From NCBI GenBank assembly GCA_934567745.1, contig CAKTJM010000058.1, positions 1-10,897 on the forward strand: a stretch of DNA of 10,897 bases, written 5' to 3'. The notes beneath the pieces were generated by a model that was not told the DNA's origin, ran no database searches, and saw nothing but the letters and a program-made list of their open reading frames with translations. The translations under genes and the position numbers were made by a program. Positions 1-6,272 of the stretch are shown here, piece after piece (the stretch's first letter is position 1; every line of letters starts with the position of its first letter). This DNA is from an uncultured Eubacteriales bacterium (GTDB lineage: Bacteria > Bacillota > Clostridia > Oscillospirales > Oscillospiraceae).

Positions 1-2
1 CA

Positions 3-59
3 TATATGTTCGAGGCCCAGTCTGCTCCTGATTACAATCTGGGTTCCTCGACAGACTGA
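3..59 (+). CDS. Possible C-terminal end of an unidentified protein, cut by the left window edge
   Basis: One + strand frame is open from the window edge to a TGA at 57-59 and would encode the tail YMFEAQSAPDYNLGSSTD. A rho-independent terminator begins two bases after the stop, which is what the end of a + strand gene should look like. I do not recognise the protein. The codons (TCT, GCT, CCT, GAT, AAT, GGT) are richer in A/T endings than in the other genes here. The same bases can also fold into an 11-bp hairpin (10-51), so this could be the 3' end of a structured RNA instead. An ATG at 6-8 is in frame, but no ribosome binding site is visible before it in the few bases available. Confidence 0.4.
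   Translation, partial: YMFEAQSAPDYNLGSSTD
10..51 (+). other. Imperfect hairpin, possible structured RNA 3' region
   Basis: TCGAGG (10-15) pairs with CCTCGA (46-51), and CCCAG (16-20) pairs with CTGGG (39-43). The two blocks are separated by a two-base TT bulge (44-45) and close an 18-base loop. CAGTCTG (18-24) and CAGACTG (52-58) form an alternative pairing. The stem lies just before a terminator, an arrangement also seen at the ends of small RNAs. No known RNA family was recognised. Confidence 0.3.
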
Positions 60-60
60 A

Positions 61-87
61 ATCACCGCCAATTTGGCGGTGATTTTT
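61..87 (+). terminator. Rho-independent terminator
   Basis: A perfect 10-bp stem (ATCACCGCCA at 61-70 with TGGCGGTGAT at 74-83) has a three-base loop and runs into TTTTT (83-87). The T run follows the hairpin on the + strand, so it mainly ends transcription of whatever lies left of the tRNA. On the minus strand it sits just past the tRNA-Ala 3' end with only TTT after the stem, so it may also stop tRNA transcription weakly. Confidence 0.85.
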
Positions 88-94
88 CTCAAAA

Positions 95-170
95 TGGTGG
101 ACCCAATCGGGATCGAACCGACGACCTTACGGATGCGAACCGTACGCTCTCCCAGCTGAGCTATGGGCCC
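95..170 (-). tRNA. tRNA-Ala, anticodon CGC
   Basis: The minus strand folds into a complete 76-base cloverleaf. The acceptor stem is GGGCCCA with TGGGTCC, followed by discriminator A and an encoded CCA (95-97). The D arm is GCTC/GAGC. The anticodon stem TACGG/CCGTA carries the loop TTCGCAT, and the T arm GTCGG/CCGAT carries the loop TTCGATC. The anticodon is CGC (135-137 on the + strand), which reads the alanine codon GCG. The G3-U70 wobble pair, the main alanine identity element, is present and confirms the assignment. A CGC isoacceptor fits a genome that uses GCG heavily, as the protein genes here do. Confidence 0.97.
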
Positions 171-191
171 ATTTCTTCTGGACGATTCACT

Positions 192-219
192 AGTATATCA
201 TAGATTCGGAAAAAGTAAA
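192..219 (-). promoter_or_regulatory. Sigma-70-type promoter for tRNA-Ala
   Basis: On the minus strand a -35 TTTACT (214-219) and a -10 TATACT (192-197) are separated by 16 bases. Transcription would start near 185, about 15 bases before the mature tRNA 5' end at 170. The -35 falls in the loop, and the spacer in one arm, of the inverted repeat that follows the helicase gene. Confidence 0.6.
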
Positions 220-249
220 GAGTTTTTTCCGGATCTATGAAATTTTTTT
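198..249. terminator. Long inverted repeat between helicase and tRNA, terminator-like
   Basis: TCATAGATTCGGAAAAA (198-214) pairs with TTTTTCCGGATCTATGA (224-240) over 17 positions with one T-G wobble. It lies 18 bases past the helicase stop codon, so it probably ends or stabilises the helicase mRNA on the minus strand. The clean T tract (243-249) follows the hairpin only on the + strand. On the minus strand the T run lies inside the stem, so efficiency there is uncertain, and read-through into the tRNA is possible. Confidence 0.5.
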
Positions 250-257
250 CGGGCCGC

Positions 258-2498
258 TCAGTGCCGCCGTTTCTTCATCAGGCTCCGATAGCACGCCTCG
301 CACAGCCGCCCGCTCTGGTGCAGCGGCAGGGGCGCGCCGCAGTGGGCGCAGAACCGGATGTTGTTCTTCAGATGATAGAGCAGGATCTCGTTGATCAGCT
401 CCGCGGCCTCCTCGCGCTGGTCGTACAGCTCCTCGAGGTCCACGGGGCAGGAGAACGCCTTGCAGAAGGAGTAGTACAGGTCCAGCTTCCGGCAGAACAG
501 CTCCAGCATCGGCAGCGTCAGCTTCCCCTCCTGGGGCAGGACCGGCTGGGGCAGCTCCTCCCCGGCCTGCCAGAGCCGCAGGAAGGTCACGAACAGCTCC
601 TGCAACGGCGGCTCCGTCTCGTCGAAGGGGATGTTCGCCGCCCGCAGCTCCTCCTCCTTCGTCAGGACGAAGCCCAGCTCCCGCAGCTTGGAGATGACCG
701 ACAGATAGCGGCTGATGTCCAGCTTATGATACGGCTCGACCGACGGCATCTTCGACCACTCGGTCAGGACCTCCAGCAGATCGAAGTCCACCGACAGCAC
801 CAGGTCCGAGAAGCCCTGCACCGCCACCGTCAGCGGCGGGATCGGCGCGTCCAGCCCCGCCTGGATGATGTGCAGGTCGTGCGTGGCCCCGACGTAGCCG
901 CGGTCGTACATCCCGTACCGTCCGGCCCGGCCCGCGATCTGCCGGATCTCCGCGGGCTTGAGCTCCCGGGTCTCGACGCCGTCGAACTTCGACGTCGCGG
1001 TGAAGATGATCCGCCGGATCGGCAGGTTCAGCCCCATGCCGATCGCGTCGGTCGCCACGACGTACTGCATCCGGCCGGAGAGGAAGCCCTCCATCTGCTT
1101 GCGGCGGGTCGCGTAGGGGAGGGCGCCGTAGATGATCGCCGGCTCCTTGCCCGCCTGGCGCAGGTCCTCCGCGATGCGCAGCACGCCGACCTTGGAGAAG
1201 GTGATGAGCGCGTCGCCCGGCTGTACCCGGGAAAAGTCCACCGGGTGGTGCATGGGGATGAGCGGGACCTTCCGCTCGTGCCGCTCGACGGTATAGCTGT
1301 CGCCGCAGCTCTCGATCAGGCGGATCAGGAGCCACTCGGCCTCCGGCGCGGCGCACAGGTGGATCTCCGGGGCCAGCACGCCCAGGATCGCCCGCGTCCA
1401 GGCATAGCCGCGCTGGGGGTCGCTGATCATCTGGCACTCGTCGATGACGGCCACGTCGTAATGGGCCTTGAGGTCCAGCTTCTCCGCCGTGGCGGCGACG
1501 TGGGTGTCGCCCGGGCGGATGTCCTCCTCCTCGCCGGTGGTGAGGCTGCACGCCACGTCCTCGTCCAGGAGCGCCTCCTGCGCCTCCAGGGCCAGCAGAC
1601 GCAGCGGACCGAGGTAGACGCCCGTCCGCGCCCACTTGAGCTGCTGGAGCCCGGTGTAGGTCTTGCCCGTGTTCGTCCCGCCGAGATGGAGGACGAAGCG
1701 GCGGGCCATGGCGCGGGCCTCCGGATACTCGTCCTTCGGGTTCAGGGCGATCAGGACGTTCAGGCTCGTGCGGATGGCGCGCGGGACGTAGAGGACCGAA
1801 TAGAGGTACCCCAGCCGGTGCTGGAGCAGCTCCGAGAACGGGAAGTCCGGCGCGGCGAGCATCCCGTCCACGTCGGCCTCCGGCTGGGCGGTGGTGAAGG
1901 CGTCCAGCTCCGCCGCGGCCACCCGCAGGAGGATGGCCGGATAGCGCCGCACGACCTCCTGGAAGAGGGGGGCGTTCCGGTTCCGGTCCATCCAGCAGCG
2001 CGCCCGGACGAACCGCCCGAGGACGCTCTCCCGGTCGGCCGGGGTCGGATCCTTCTCCAATGCGAGGAGATCGTTGAGGTAGCTCGTGGCCTGCCCGGTG
2101 CGCAGGGCCATGATCCGCTGGGAGGGCGGCCCCTGGTGGACGACCGCCTGGTGGTACCACTCGGCCAGGACGCCGACGCGGCCCTCCGGCCGCTCAGCCG
2201 CGTCCCACGCGGCCTGGAGGGCGTCGGACCACGGCGCGCGCTGCGGGACGTCCATCTGCGCCGGGGCCTTCGCCTGTGCGCCCGTCCGGTCGGCCTTCCG
2301 CGCGGCCTTGCCCTCCTGGAAGCGGGGGTCGTCCTCGGCGGTGCGCACGACGTGCCATTCCCAGGCGTGGACCGACCGTCCGCCCAGATAGAGCTTCTCC
2401 GGGGCGGGCAGCAGCTCGAGCATCAGCTGCTTCGTCCAGCCGCGGCGGCGCGCCTCGGAATAGGTCATGATCTTGCCCAGCTTTTTCTTCTTTCCCAT
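258..2498 (-). CDS. Suv3-like DExH-box ATP-dependent RNA helicase with C-terminal zinc-ribbon-like tail
   Basis: Predicted 746-residue superfamily 2 helicase resembling the mitochondrial degradosome helicase Suv3; an RNA-unwinding role in RNA turnover is inferred from the family. Seen directly: Walker A/motif I GGTNTGKT (273-280), motif Ia around YLGPLRLLALE (295-305), motif II DECQM (353-357, family DEIQ/DECH type), motif V TDAIGMGLN (483-491) and motif VI RQIAGRAGR (519-527). The N-terminus is basic (MGKKKK) and continues into a small MTxxEAxxRGW-type helical module (about 11-60), then a linker and an all-helical region (about 90-260). The C-terminus has CxxC pairs at C717/C720 and C733/C736, a likely zinc ribbon, followed by the basic end KKRRH. 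Start chosen at ATG 2498 because AGGAAGG lies just upstream. Monocistronic, divergent from the transporter gene. A long open frame on the opposite strand is a GC-rich shadow. Confidence 0.9.
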   Translation of the reverse strand: MGKKKKLGKIMTYSEARRRGWTKQLMLELLPAPEKLYLGGRSVHAWEWHVVRTAEDDPRFQEGKAARKADRTGAQAKAPAQMDVPQRAPWSDALQAAWDAAERPEGRVGVLAEWYHQAVVHQGPPSQRIMALRTGQATSYLNDLLALEKDPTPADRESVLGRFVRARCWMDRNRNAPLFQEVVRRYPAILLRVAAAELDAFTTAQPEADVDGMLAAPDFPFSELLQHRLGYLYSVLYVPRAIRTSLNVLIALNPKDEYPEARAMARRFVLHLGGTNTGKTYTGLQQLKWARTGVYLGPLRLLALEAQEALLDEDVACSLTTGEEEDIRPGDTHVAATAEKLDLKAHYDVAVIDECQMISDPQRGYAWTRAILGVLAPEIHLCAAPEAEWLLIRLIESCGDSYTVERHERKVPLIPMHHPVDFSRVQPGDALITFSKVGVLRIAEDLRQAGKEPAIIYGALPYATRRKQMEGFLSGRMQYVVATDAIGMGLNLPIRRIIFTATSKFDGVETRELKPAEIRQIAGRAGRYGMYDRGYVGATHDLHIIQAGLDAPIPPLTVAVQGFSDLVLSVDFDLLEVLTEWSKMPSVEPYHKLDISRYLSVISKLRELGFVLTKEEELRAANIPFDETEPPLQELFVTFLRLWQAGEELPQPVLPQEGKLTLPMLELFCRKLDLYYSFCKAFSCPVDLEELYDQREEAAELINEILLYHLKNNIRFCAHCGAPLPLHQSGRLCEACYRSLMKKRRH

Positions 2499-2539
2499 AG
2501 GTCCTTCCTCACGTTCGGGGGTAGTGGTCGTTTCGCCCT

Positions 2540-2568
2540 ATCATAACACGATCCCGCCGTCTCCGCAA
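2540..2568 (-). promoter_or_regulatory. Promoter of the helicase gene
   Basis: On the minus strand a -35 TTGCGG (2563-2568) and a -10 TATGAT (2540-2545) are 17 bases apart. This predicts a start near 2533 and a leader of about 35 bases before the helicase ATG. Confidence 0.6.
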
Positions 2569-2573
2569 CGTGC

Positions 2574-2603
2574 TTGACGATCCGTCCGCTCCAGTGCTAC
2601 ACT
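2574..2603 (+). promoter_or_regulatory. Promoter of the MFS transporter gene
   Basis: -35 TTGACG (2574-2579) and -10 TACACT (2598-2603) have an 18-base spacer. The start would fall near 2610, leaving a leader of about 38 bases. The two divergent promoters are nearly back to back: their -35 boxes are five bases apart. Confidence 0.6.
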
Positions 2604-2616
2604 GAAGAGACAGTGT
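2599..2616. promoter_or_regulatory. Inverted repeat over the transporter -10 and start site, candidate operator
   Basis: ACACTG (2599-2604) and CAGTGT (2611-2616) form a perfect 6-bp inverted repeat around a 6-base spacer. It covers most of the -10 and the predicted start, so a bound repressor would block transcription. No regulator gene is next to it, so the partner is unknown. It could instead be an mRNA 5' hairpin. Confidence 0.35.
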
Positions 2617-2647
2617 GCAGGCGCACAGGAAGAAGAAGGTGTCGCAC

Positions 2648-3880
2648 ATGAAAAGGAACGATTACTGCTGGGTGGTCTGCGCCGTGGCCACCCTGCTGCT
2701 CTTCGTCACCATGGGCACGGTCTCCAACGGGTTCTCGGTCTTCCTGCCCTATATCATGGACCATCAGGGCTTCACCCATGCACAGACCTCGTCGCTGATC
2801 ACCCTGCGGTGCCTCGTGTCGTTCTTCGCGATGCTCGGCATCGGCATCTACTACCGCAAGGTCAGCCTGCGGATCGGGACCGCCATCGCCGCCGCCTGCG
2901 CGGGCGTGTCCTTCCTCCTGTACAGCATGGCCACGACCTATCAGGGGTTCTGCATCGGCGCGGCCGTCTCCGGCCTGAGCTACGGCCTCGGCTCGATGAT
3001 CCCCGTATCGATCCTCATGAACCGCTGGTTCGTCCAGCACAAGGCGCTGGCCCTGTCCATCTGCGCTACGGGCAGCGGCATCGCCACCATCGTCCTGCCG
3101 CCGGTGACGACCATGCTGGTCGAGCGCCTGTCCATGGCGGCGGCCTTCCGCATCGAGGCCATCGGCATCTTCGTCGCCGTGGCGATCATCGCCCTGTTCC
3201 TGCGCAGCGACCCCGCCGACATGGGGCTGCGGCCCTTCGGCCAGGCGGAGACGCCCGCGGCGCAGGAGGAGGGCCCCGCCGCCGCCCCGCCGGTCTCCAA
3301 GAGCTTGACCCCGCAGATGTGGGCGCTCATGGGCTGTGTGAGCCTCTTCATGGGCGCGCTGGCCAACCCCGGCTTCTCGCATCTCTCCGTCCTGTTCAGC
3401 TCGGAGGGCTTCTCCTCCGGCGTGGTCGCCGCCATCATCAGCGGCACCGGCGCGATGCTCACGCTCAGCAAGATCCTCTACGGGCAGACGACCGACCGCA
3501 TCGGCGGCTGCCGGTCGAGCCTGCTCTTCGGCGTCCTGCTCCTGGCGGGCTATCTCCTGTGCTGTCTGGCCTTCCTCGGGAGCATCCCGCTGTGCGTGCT
3601 CACCGTCCTGTGCGTCGGCGTGGGCTATCCCATCGCCACCATCGGGCCGTCCGTCTGGGCCAACGACCTCTCCTCGCAGGACCGGTATCCCACCGTGGTC
3701 CGGCGGCTCCAGGTCATCTACGCCGGGGGCGCGCTCCTCTTCGCCAACGTCCCGGGCATCCTGGCCGACTGGTTCGGCGGGAGCTACGTCCCCGCCTTCC
3801 TCCTCTTCTCCGCCTTCCTGGCCCTGGCCCTGGTGCTCATCGCCATCACCTACCGTATCGAACGGCGGCGGACCGTTTGA
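2648..3880 (+). CDS. Major facilitator superfamily transporter, monocarboxylate / oxalate-formate type
   Basis: A 410-residue inner-membrane protein with about 12 hydrophobic segments (roughly 8-30, 46-66, 75-92, 98-120, 132-152, 168-186, then 224-244, 254-275, 288-308, 313-333, 352-372, 382-402). A central hydrophilic Ala/Pro/Glu-rich loop (187-222) splits the two six-helix halves. NRWF (125-128) followed by an ATGSG stretch (140-144) in helix 5 resembles MFS porters of the monocarboxylate/oxalate-formate group. The loop between helices 8 and 9 (YGQTTDRIGG, 278-287) is a motif A-like DRxGG turn; the helix 2-3 copy is degenerate. The substrate cannot be read from sequence; a small organic acid is the family guess. 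Start set at ATG 2648, with AAGGTG as the ribosome binding site; an in-frame GTG at 2615 is almost at the predicted start of transcription and has no such site. Single gene, followed by a hairpin. Confidence 0.85.
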   Translation: MKRNDYCWVVCAVATLLLFVTMGTVSNGFSVFLPYIMDHQGFTHAQTSSLITLRCLVSFFAMLGIGIYYRKVSLRIGTAIAAACAGVSFLLYSMATTYQGFCIGAAVSGLSYGLGSMIPVSILMNRWFVQHKALALSICATGSGIATIVLPPVTTMLVERLSMAAAFRIEAIGIFVAVAIIALFLRSDPADMGLRPFGQAETPAAQEEGPAAAPPVSKSLTPQMWALMGCVSLFMGALANPGFSHLSVLFSSEGFSSGVVAAIISGTGAMLTLSKILYGQTTDRIGGCRSSLLFGVLLLAGYLLCCLAFLGSIPLCVLTVLCVGVGYPIATIGPSVWANDLSSQDRYPTVVRRLQVIYAGGALLFANVPGILADWFGGSYVPAFLLFSAFLALALVLIAITYRIERRRTV

Positions 3881-3899
3881 GGAACGACATACGACACAA

Positions 3900-3928
3900 G
3901 CAGCGCCGGACGGATCGACCGGCGCTGC
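3900..3928 (+). terminator. GC-rich hairpin after the MFS gene, terminator lacking a U tract
   Basis: GCAGCGCCGG (3900-3909) pairs perfectly with CCGGCGCTGC (3919-3928) around a 9-base loop, 19 bases past the transporter stop. No T run follows on either strand. It may end or protect the transporter mRNA, but a canonical intrinsic terminator is not shown. Confidence 0.5.
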
Positions 3929-3934
3929 GTGATC

Positions 3935-3961
3935 ATAGCGGACGCGCCCGCGTCGTATACT
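3935..3961 (+). promoter_or_regulatory. Candidate promoter of the LysM-GH18 gene, possibly sporulation-sigma type
   Basis: TATACT (3956-3961) is a good -10, but no TTGACA-like -35 sits 16-18 bases upstream. Read another way, ATA (3935-3937), 16 bases, then CGTATACT (3954-3961) partly matches the sigma-E consensus (ATA, 16-18 bases, CATACAxT) with five of eight -10 positions. Mother-cell expression would fit a spore-cortex enzyme. The assignment is tentative. Confidence 0.4.
3941..3954. promoter_or_regulatory. Perfect GC palindrome in the promoter spacer
   Basis: GACGCG (3941-3946) and CGCGTC (3949-3954) form a perfect inverted repeat around CC. It sits immediately upstream of the -10 of the LysM-GH18 gene, a position where a bound protein would compete with RNA polymerase. 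In GC-rich DNA such palindromes also arise by chance. Confidence 0.3.
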
Positions 3962-3983
3962 GCCCCTGAGAGGGGGGAGCGGC

Positions 3984-5267
3984 ATGATCCACGTCGTCCA
4001 AGCGGGGGAGAGCCTGGACCGCATCGCGCGGACCTACGGCGTCTCGGTCGCCCGACTGCGCAGCGACAACGGCCTGACCGCCGACCAGGTCCTGGTCCCT
4101 GGCCAGGCGCTGGTGGTGGTGGAGCCGACGGCGGTCTACACCGTCCAGCCGGGGGAGGGCCTCTACCAGGTCGCCGGGGCGACGGGCGTCTCCGTCCCGC
4201 GGCTCCTACAGCTCAACCAGACCGTCAGCCGCACGGCGGCCCTGCGGCCCGGCGAGGTCCTGACGACGGCGGCGGAGGGGACGCTCCGCGGCCCGCTGAC
4301 CGTGGGCGGCTACGCCTATCCCCACATCCGTCCGGCGGTCCTGGCGCGGGCGATGCCCTTCCTGACGGACCTGTCGATCTTCGCCTACGGCTTCCGCGAG
4401 GACGGGAGCCTGGTGGCGCCGGACGACGCCGCGCTCCTCGCGGAGGCGGCGCGCTATGGGGCCGGGGCGGTGCTCGTCCTGACCTCGATCGACGAGAGCG
4501 GGACCTTCTCCACCGCCCGCGCGGCCCGGCTCTTCCAGGACGCGGCGCTCCAGGACAGGGTCCTCGGCGCGCTGATCGACGTCATGGAGGAGAAGGGGTA
4601 CCGCGGGCTGGACGCCGACTTCGAGTACATCGCGGCGGAGGGCGCAGCGGCCTATCTCGCCTTCCTCGGGCACGCCCGCGACCGGCTCCACGCGCGCGGG
4701 CTCTTCCTGCACGTGGATCTGGCCCCCAAGACCTACGCCGGTCAGCCGGGGCTGCTGTACGTCGCGCACGACTACGCGGCGATCGGGGCCATCGCCGACT
4801 CGGTCCTCGTGATGACCTATGAGTGGGGCTATGCCTACGGCCCGCCCATGGCCGTCGCGCCGCTGCCGCAGATGGAGGCGGTGCTGCGGTACGCCGTCAC
4901 GGAGATCCCGCCGTGGAAGATCCTGATGGGCGTGCCGAACTACGGCTATGACTGGATCCTGCCCTATGAGCAGGGCCGCCGCGCCACGACCCTGGGCAAC
5001 GAGGAGGCGGTCCGACTGGCGGCAAGGGTCGGGGCGGAGATCCGCTTCGACGAGGGGGCGCGGGCCCCGACCTTCTCCTACCGGGCGGACGGCCAGGACC
5101 ACGTCGTCTGGTTCGAGGACGCGCGCAGCATCCGGGCCAAGCTGGACCTGGCCCTGGAGCTGGGGCTGGCGGGGATCGCCTACTGGAACCTCCTGCGCCC
5201 CTTCGCGCAGAACTGGGCCTATCTGAGCACGACGATCGCCGTCCGCCCGACGGACGAGGCGCATTGA
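3984..5267 (+). CDS. LysM-LysM-GH18 protein, SleL/YaaH-type spore cortex-lytic N-acetylglucosaminidase
   Basis: A 427-residue protein with two N-terminal LysM peptidoglycan-binding repeats (about 2-46 and 51-95, each with the HVVQAGES / YTVQPGEG opening) and a glycoside hydrolase 18 domain (about 103-418). The GH18 active-site motif DxxDxDxE appears in shortened form as GLDADFEY (208-215), giving D210, D212 and the acid/base E214. Further family marks are MTYEWGY (277-283), GVPNYGYDW (316-324) and W401 on the last strand. In Bacillus this architecture belongs to SleL/YaaH, which cuts muramic-delta-lactam cortex fragments during germination. There is no signal peptide, as in SleL, which reaches the spore surface through mother-cell synthesis. 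ATG 3984 follows a GGGGGGAG ribosome binding site; CCCCT (3963-3967) could pair with AGGGG (3971-3975) and mask it. It converges with the LysR gene. A vegetative wall-remodelling GH18 is the alternative. Confidence 0.85.
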   Translation: MIHVVQAGESLDRIARTYGVSVARLRSDNGLTADQVLVPGQALVVVEPTAVYTVQPGEGLYQVAGATGVSVPRLLQLNQTVSRTAALRPGEVLTTAAEGTLRGPLTVGGYAYPHIRPAVLARAMPFLTDLSIFAYGFREDGSLVAPDDAALLAEAARYGAGAVLVLTSIDESGTFSTARAARLFQDAALQDRVLGALIDVMEEKGYRGLDADFEYIAAEGAAAYLAFLGHARDRLHARGLFLHVDLAPKTYAGQPGLLYVAHDYAAIGAIADSVLVMTYEWGYAYGPPMAVAPLPQMEAVLRYAVTEIPPWKILMGVPNYGYDWILPYEQGRRATTLGNEEAVRLAARVGAEIRFDEGARAPTFSYRADGQDHVVWFEDARSIRAKLDLALELGLAGIAYWNLLRPFAQNWAYLSTTIAVRPTDEAH

Positions 5268-5272
5268 GATGG

Positions 5273-5309
5273 AAAAACGGGCGCGCCCTCGTGTGAGGAC
5301 GCGCCCGTT
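5273..5309 (-). terminator. Rho-independent terminator of the LysR gene, shared convergent hairpin
   Basis: AACGGGCGCG (5276-5285) pairs with CGCGCCCGTT (5300-5309). After one C-A mismatch, CCTC pairs with GAGG around a GTGT loop, for 14 pairs in total. On the minus strand the stem runs into TTTTT (complement of 5273-5277), 13 bases past the LysR stop. On the + strand it lies just past the GH18 stop but has only TT after it, so it probably serves both convergent genes with stronger action on the minus strand. Confidence 0.8.
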
Positions 5310-5322
5310 CACTGTGTTCGGT

Positions 5323-6198
5323 TCACTTGAACTCCATGAGGAGCTGGGACGCCGGGTCGTCGTTCGCGGCCAGGCGGAACATGTCGTAGCGGGTGAGGTC
5401 GCCCATGGTCATCGGATAGCGGACCAGGTCCTCGTCCGCAGGGTCGTAGACCATGTCCGGCACGATGGCCACCCCGTGCCGCGCCCGGACCATGAGGAGC
5501 TGGGCGTTCGTGCTGTTCGTCTGCGCGAAGCGGTCCGGCACCACGCCGAACTCCCGTTCGAGCATCGCGCGGAGCATGTCCATCGAGTTCGGGCCGTCGT
5601 CCTCGCAGTTGGTGATGAGGCACTCGCCCCGGAGCATGGCGACGGTGTCGCCCTCCGGGTATTTGGCGGCGATGGTCCGGTCCGCGACGAGGTAATTGCA
5701 GGACTCGAACATGGGCCGGGACAGGATCGCCTCCTTGGAGAAGGCGTCCTCGCACAGGACGTTCGCGAGGATGACGTCCAGCTCGCGGGACTTGAGCTTC
5801 TCGACCAGTTCGCTGTAGGAATACTGGAAGATGTCCACCTTGATCTCCGGATGGGCGATGAGGAAGCGGGAGAAGAAGTCCTCGGTCTGGCGGTATTCGT
5901 ACATGCCGATGCCGACCTTCACATAGCCGCTGTACTGTTCCTGGATGGCGATGAGACGCTTCTTGGTGTCATCATAATAGCGCAGGAGGAAGTGGACGCG
6001 CTCATAGAAGTATTTCCCCGCGTCGGTGAGCGTGACCGAGTGGGCGTTGCGGTTGAACAGCCGCACCTGCAGCTTGTTCTCCAACGAGGCGATGTACTGG
6101 CTGATGGCGGTCTGTGAGACCGAGTGGGCGGCGGCGGCCTGCGTGAAGCTCAGGCACTCCGCCAGGGTGATGAAGTATTCGATCTTTTTGTTGAGCAC
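5323..6198 (-). CDS. LysR-family transcriptional regulator, divergent from the pyr operon
   Basis: A 291-residue protein, the normal LysR length. The N-terminal winged helix-turn-helix (about 1-60) includes LSFTQAAAAHSVSQTAISQY with the recognition helix near 26-37, then the usual LFNR and LTDAGK wing (48-62). A linker helix (63-90) leads to a periplasmic-binding-protein-like effector domain (about 92-290). Start chosen at GTG (6196-6198) because GGAGGA lies 8 bases upstream and the protein then begins at the conserved helix; the same frame stays open far upstream only as a shadow of pyrC. The divergent placement, with a palindrome over its own -35, suggests negative autoregulation and activation of pyrC, the classic LysR arrangement. 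The effector is unknown; a pyrimidine-pathway metabolite is an inference from context. No close characterised LysR was recognised. Confidence 0.9.
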   Translation of the reverse strand: MLNKKIEYFITLAECLSFTQAAAAHSVSQTAISQYIASLENKLQVRLFNRNAHSVTLTDAGKYFYERVHFLLRYYDDTKKRLIAIQEQYSGYVKVGIGMYEYRQTEDFFSRFLIAHPEIKVDIFQYSYSELVEKLKSRELDVILANVLCEDAFSKEAILSRPMFESCNYLVADRTIAAKYPEGDTVAMLRGECLITNCEDDGPNSMDMLRAMLEREFGVVPDRFAQTNSTNAQLLMVRARHGVAIVPDMVYDPADEDLVRYPMTMGDLTRYDMFRLAANDDPASQLLMEFK

Positions 6199-6218
6199 GG
6201 TGTCATTCCTCCAGTGTA

Positions 6219-6234
6219 GGGCCGATCCAGGCCC
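6219..6234 (-). other. Small hairpin in the lysR 5' leader
   Basis: GGGCC and GGCCC (6219-6223 with 6230-6234) form a 5-bp G-C stem with a 6-base loop in the predicted lysR leader, just upstream of its ribosome binding site. It may be chance; no riboswitch-like structure is apparent. Confidence 0.25.
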
Positions 6235-6243
6235 ATCTTCCTT

Positions 6244-6272
6244 ATTTTGCATCATTTTCGACAAAAAGTCAA
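6244..6272 (-). promoter_or_regulatory. Promoter of the LysR gene
   Basis: On the minus strand a -35 TTGACT (6267-6272) and a -10 CAAAAT (6244-6249) have a 17-base spacer, giving a start near 6237. Five bases of the -35 are one half of the 12-bp palindrome at 6268-6279, so a protein bound there would cover this promoter. Confidence 0.6.

Noticed and set aside
95..170. tRNA next to repeats as an integration (att) site of a mobile element
   Set aside because: No integrase, no direct repeat of the tRNA 3' end elsewhere in the window, and the flanking genes are housekeeping types.
237..2546. A + strand open frame of 769 codons covering the helicase gene
   Set aside because: It is slightly longer than the helicase, but its translation is Arg/Leu/Gln/Val-rich and low in complexity with no motif and no ribosome binding site. 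The minus strand holds all helicase motifs.
3941..3954. GACGCG-CC-CGCGTC as part of a terminator for the MFS gene
   Set aside because: The stem is short with a two-base loop and no T tract, and it lies directly against a -10 box. A promoter-linked site is more likely, though chance is possible.
2597..4024. A minus-strand open frame of 475 codons opposite the MFS gene
   Set aside because: Gly/Asp/Glu/Arg/His-rich composition typical of antisense to a GC-rich gene; it also runs through promoter and hairpin sequence, while the + strand encodes a clear 12-helix transporter.
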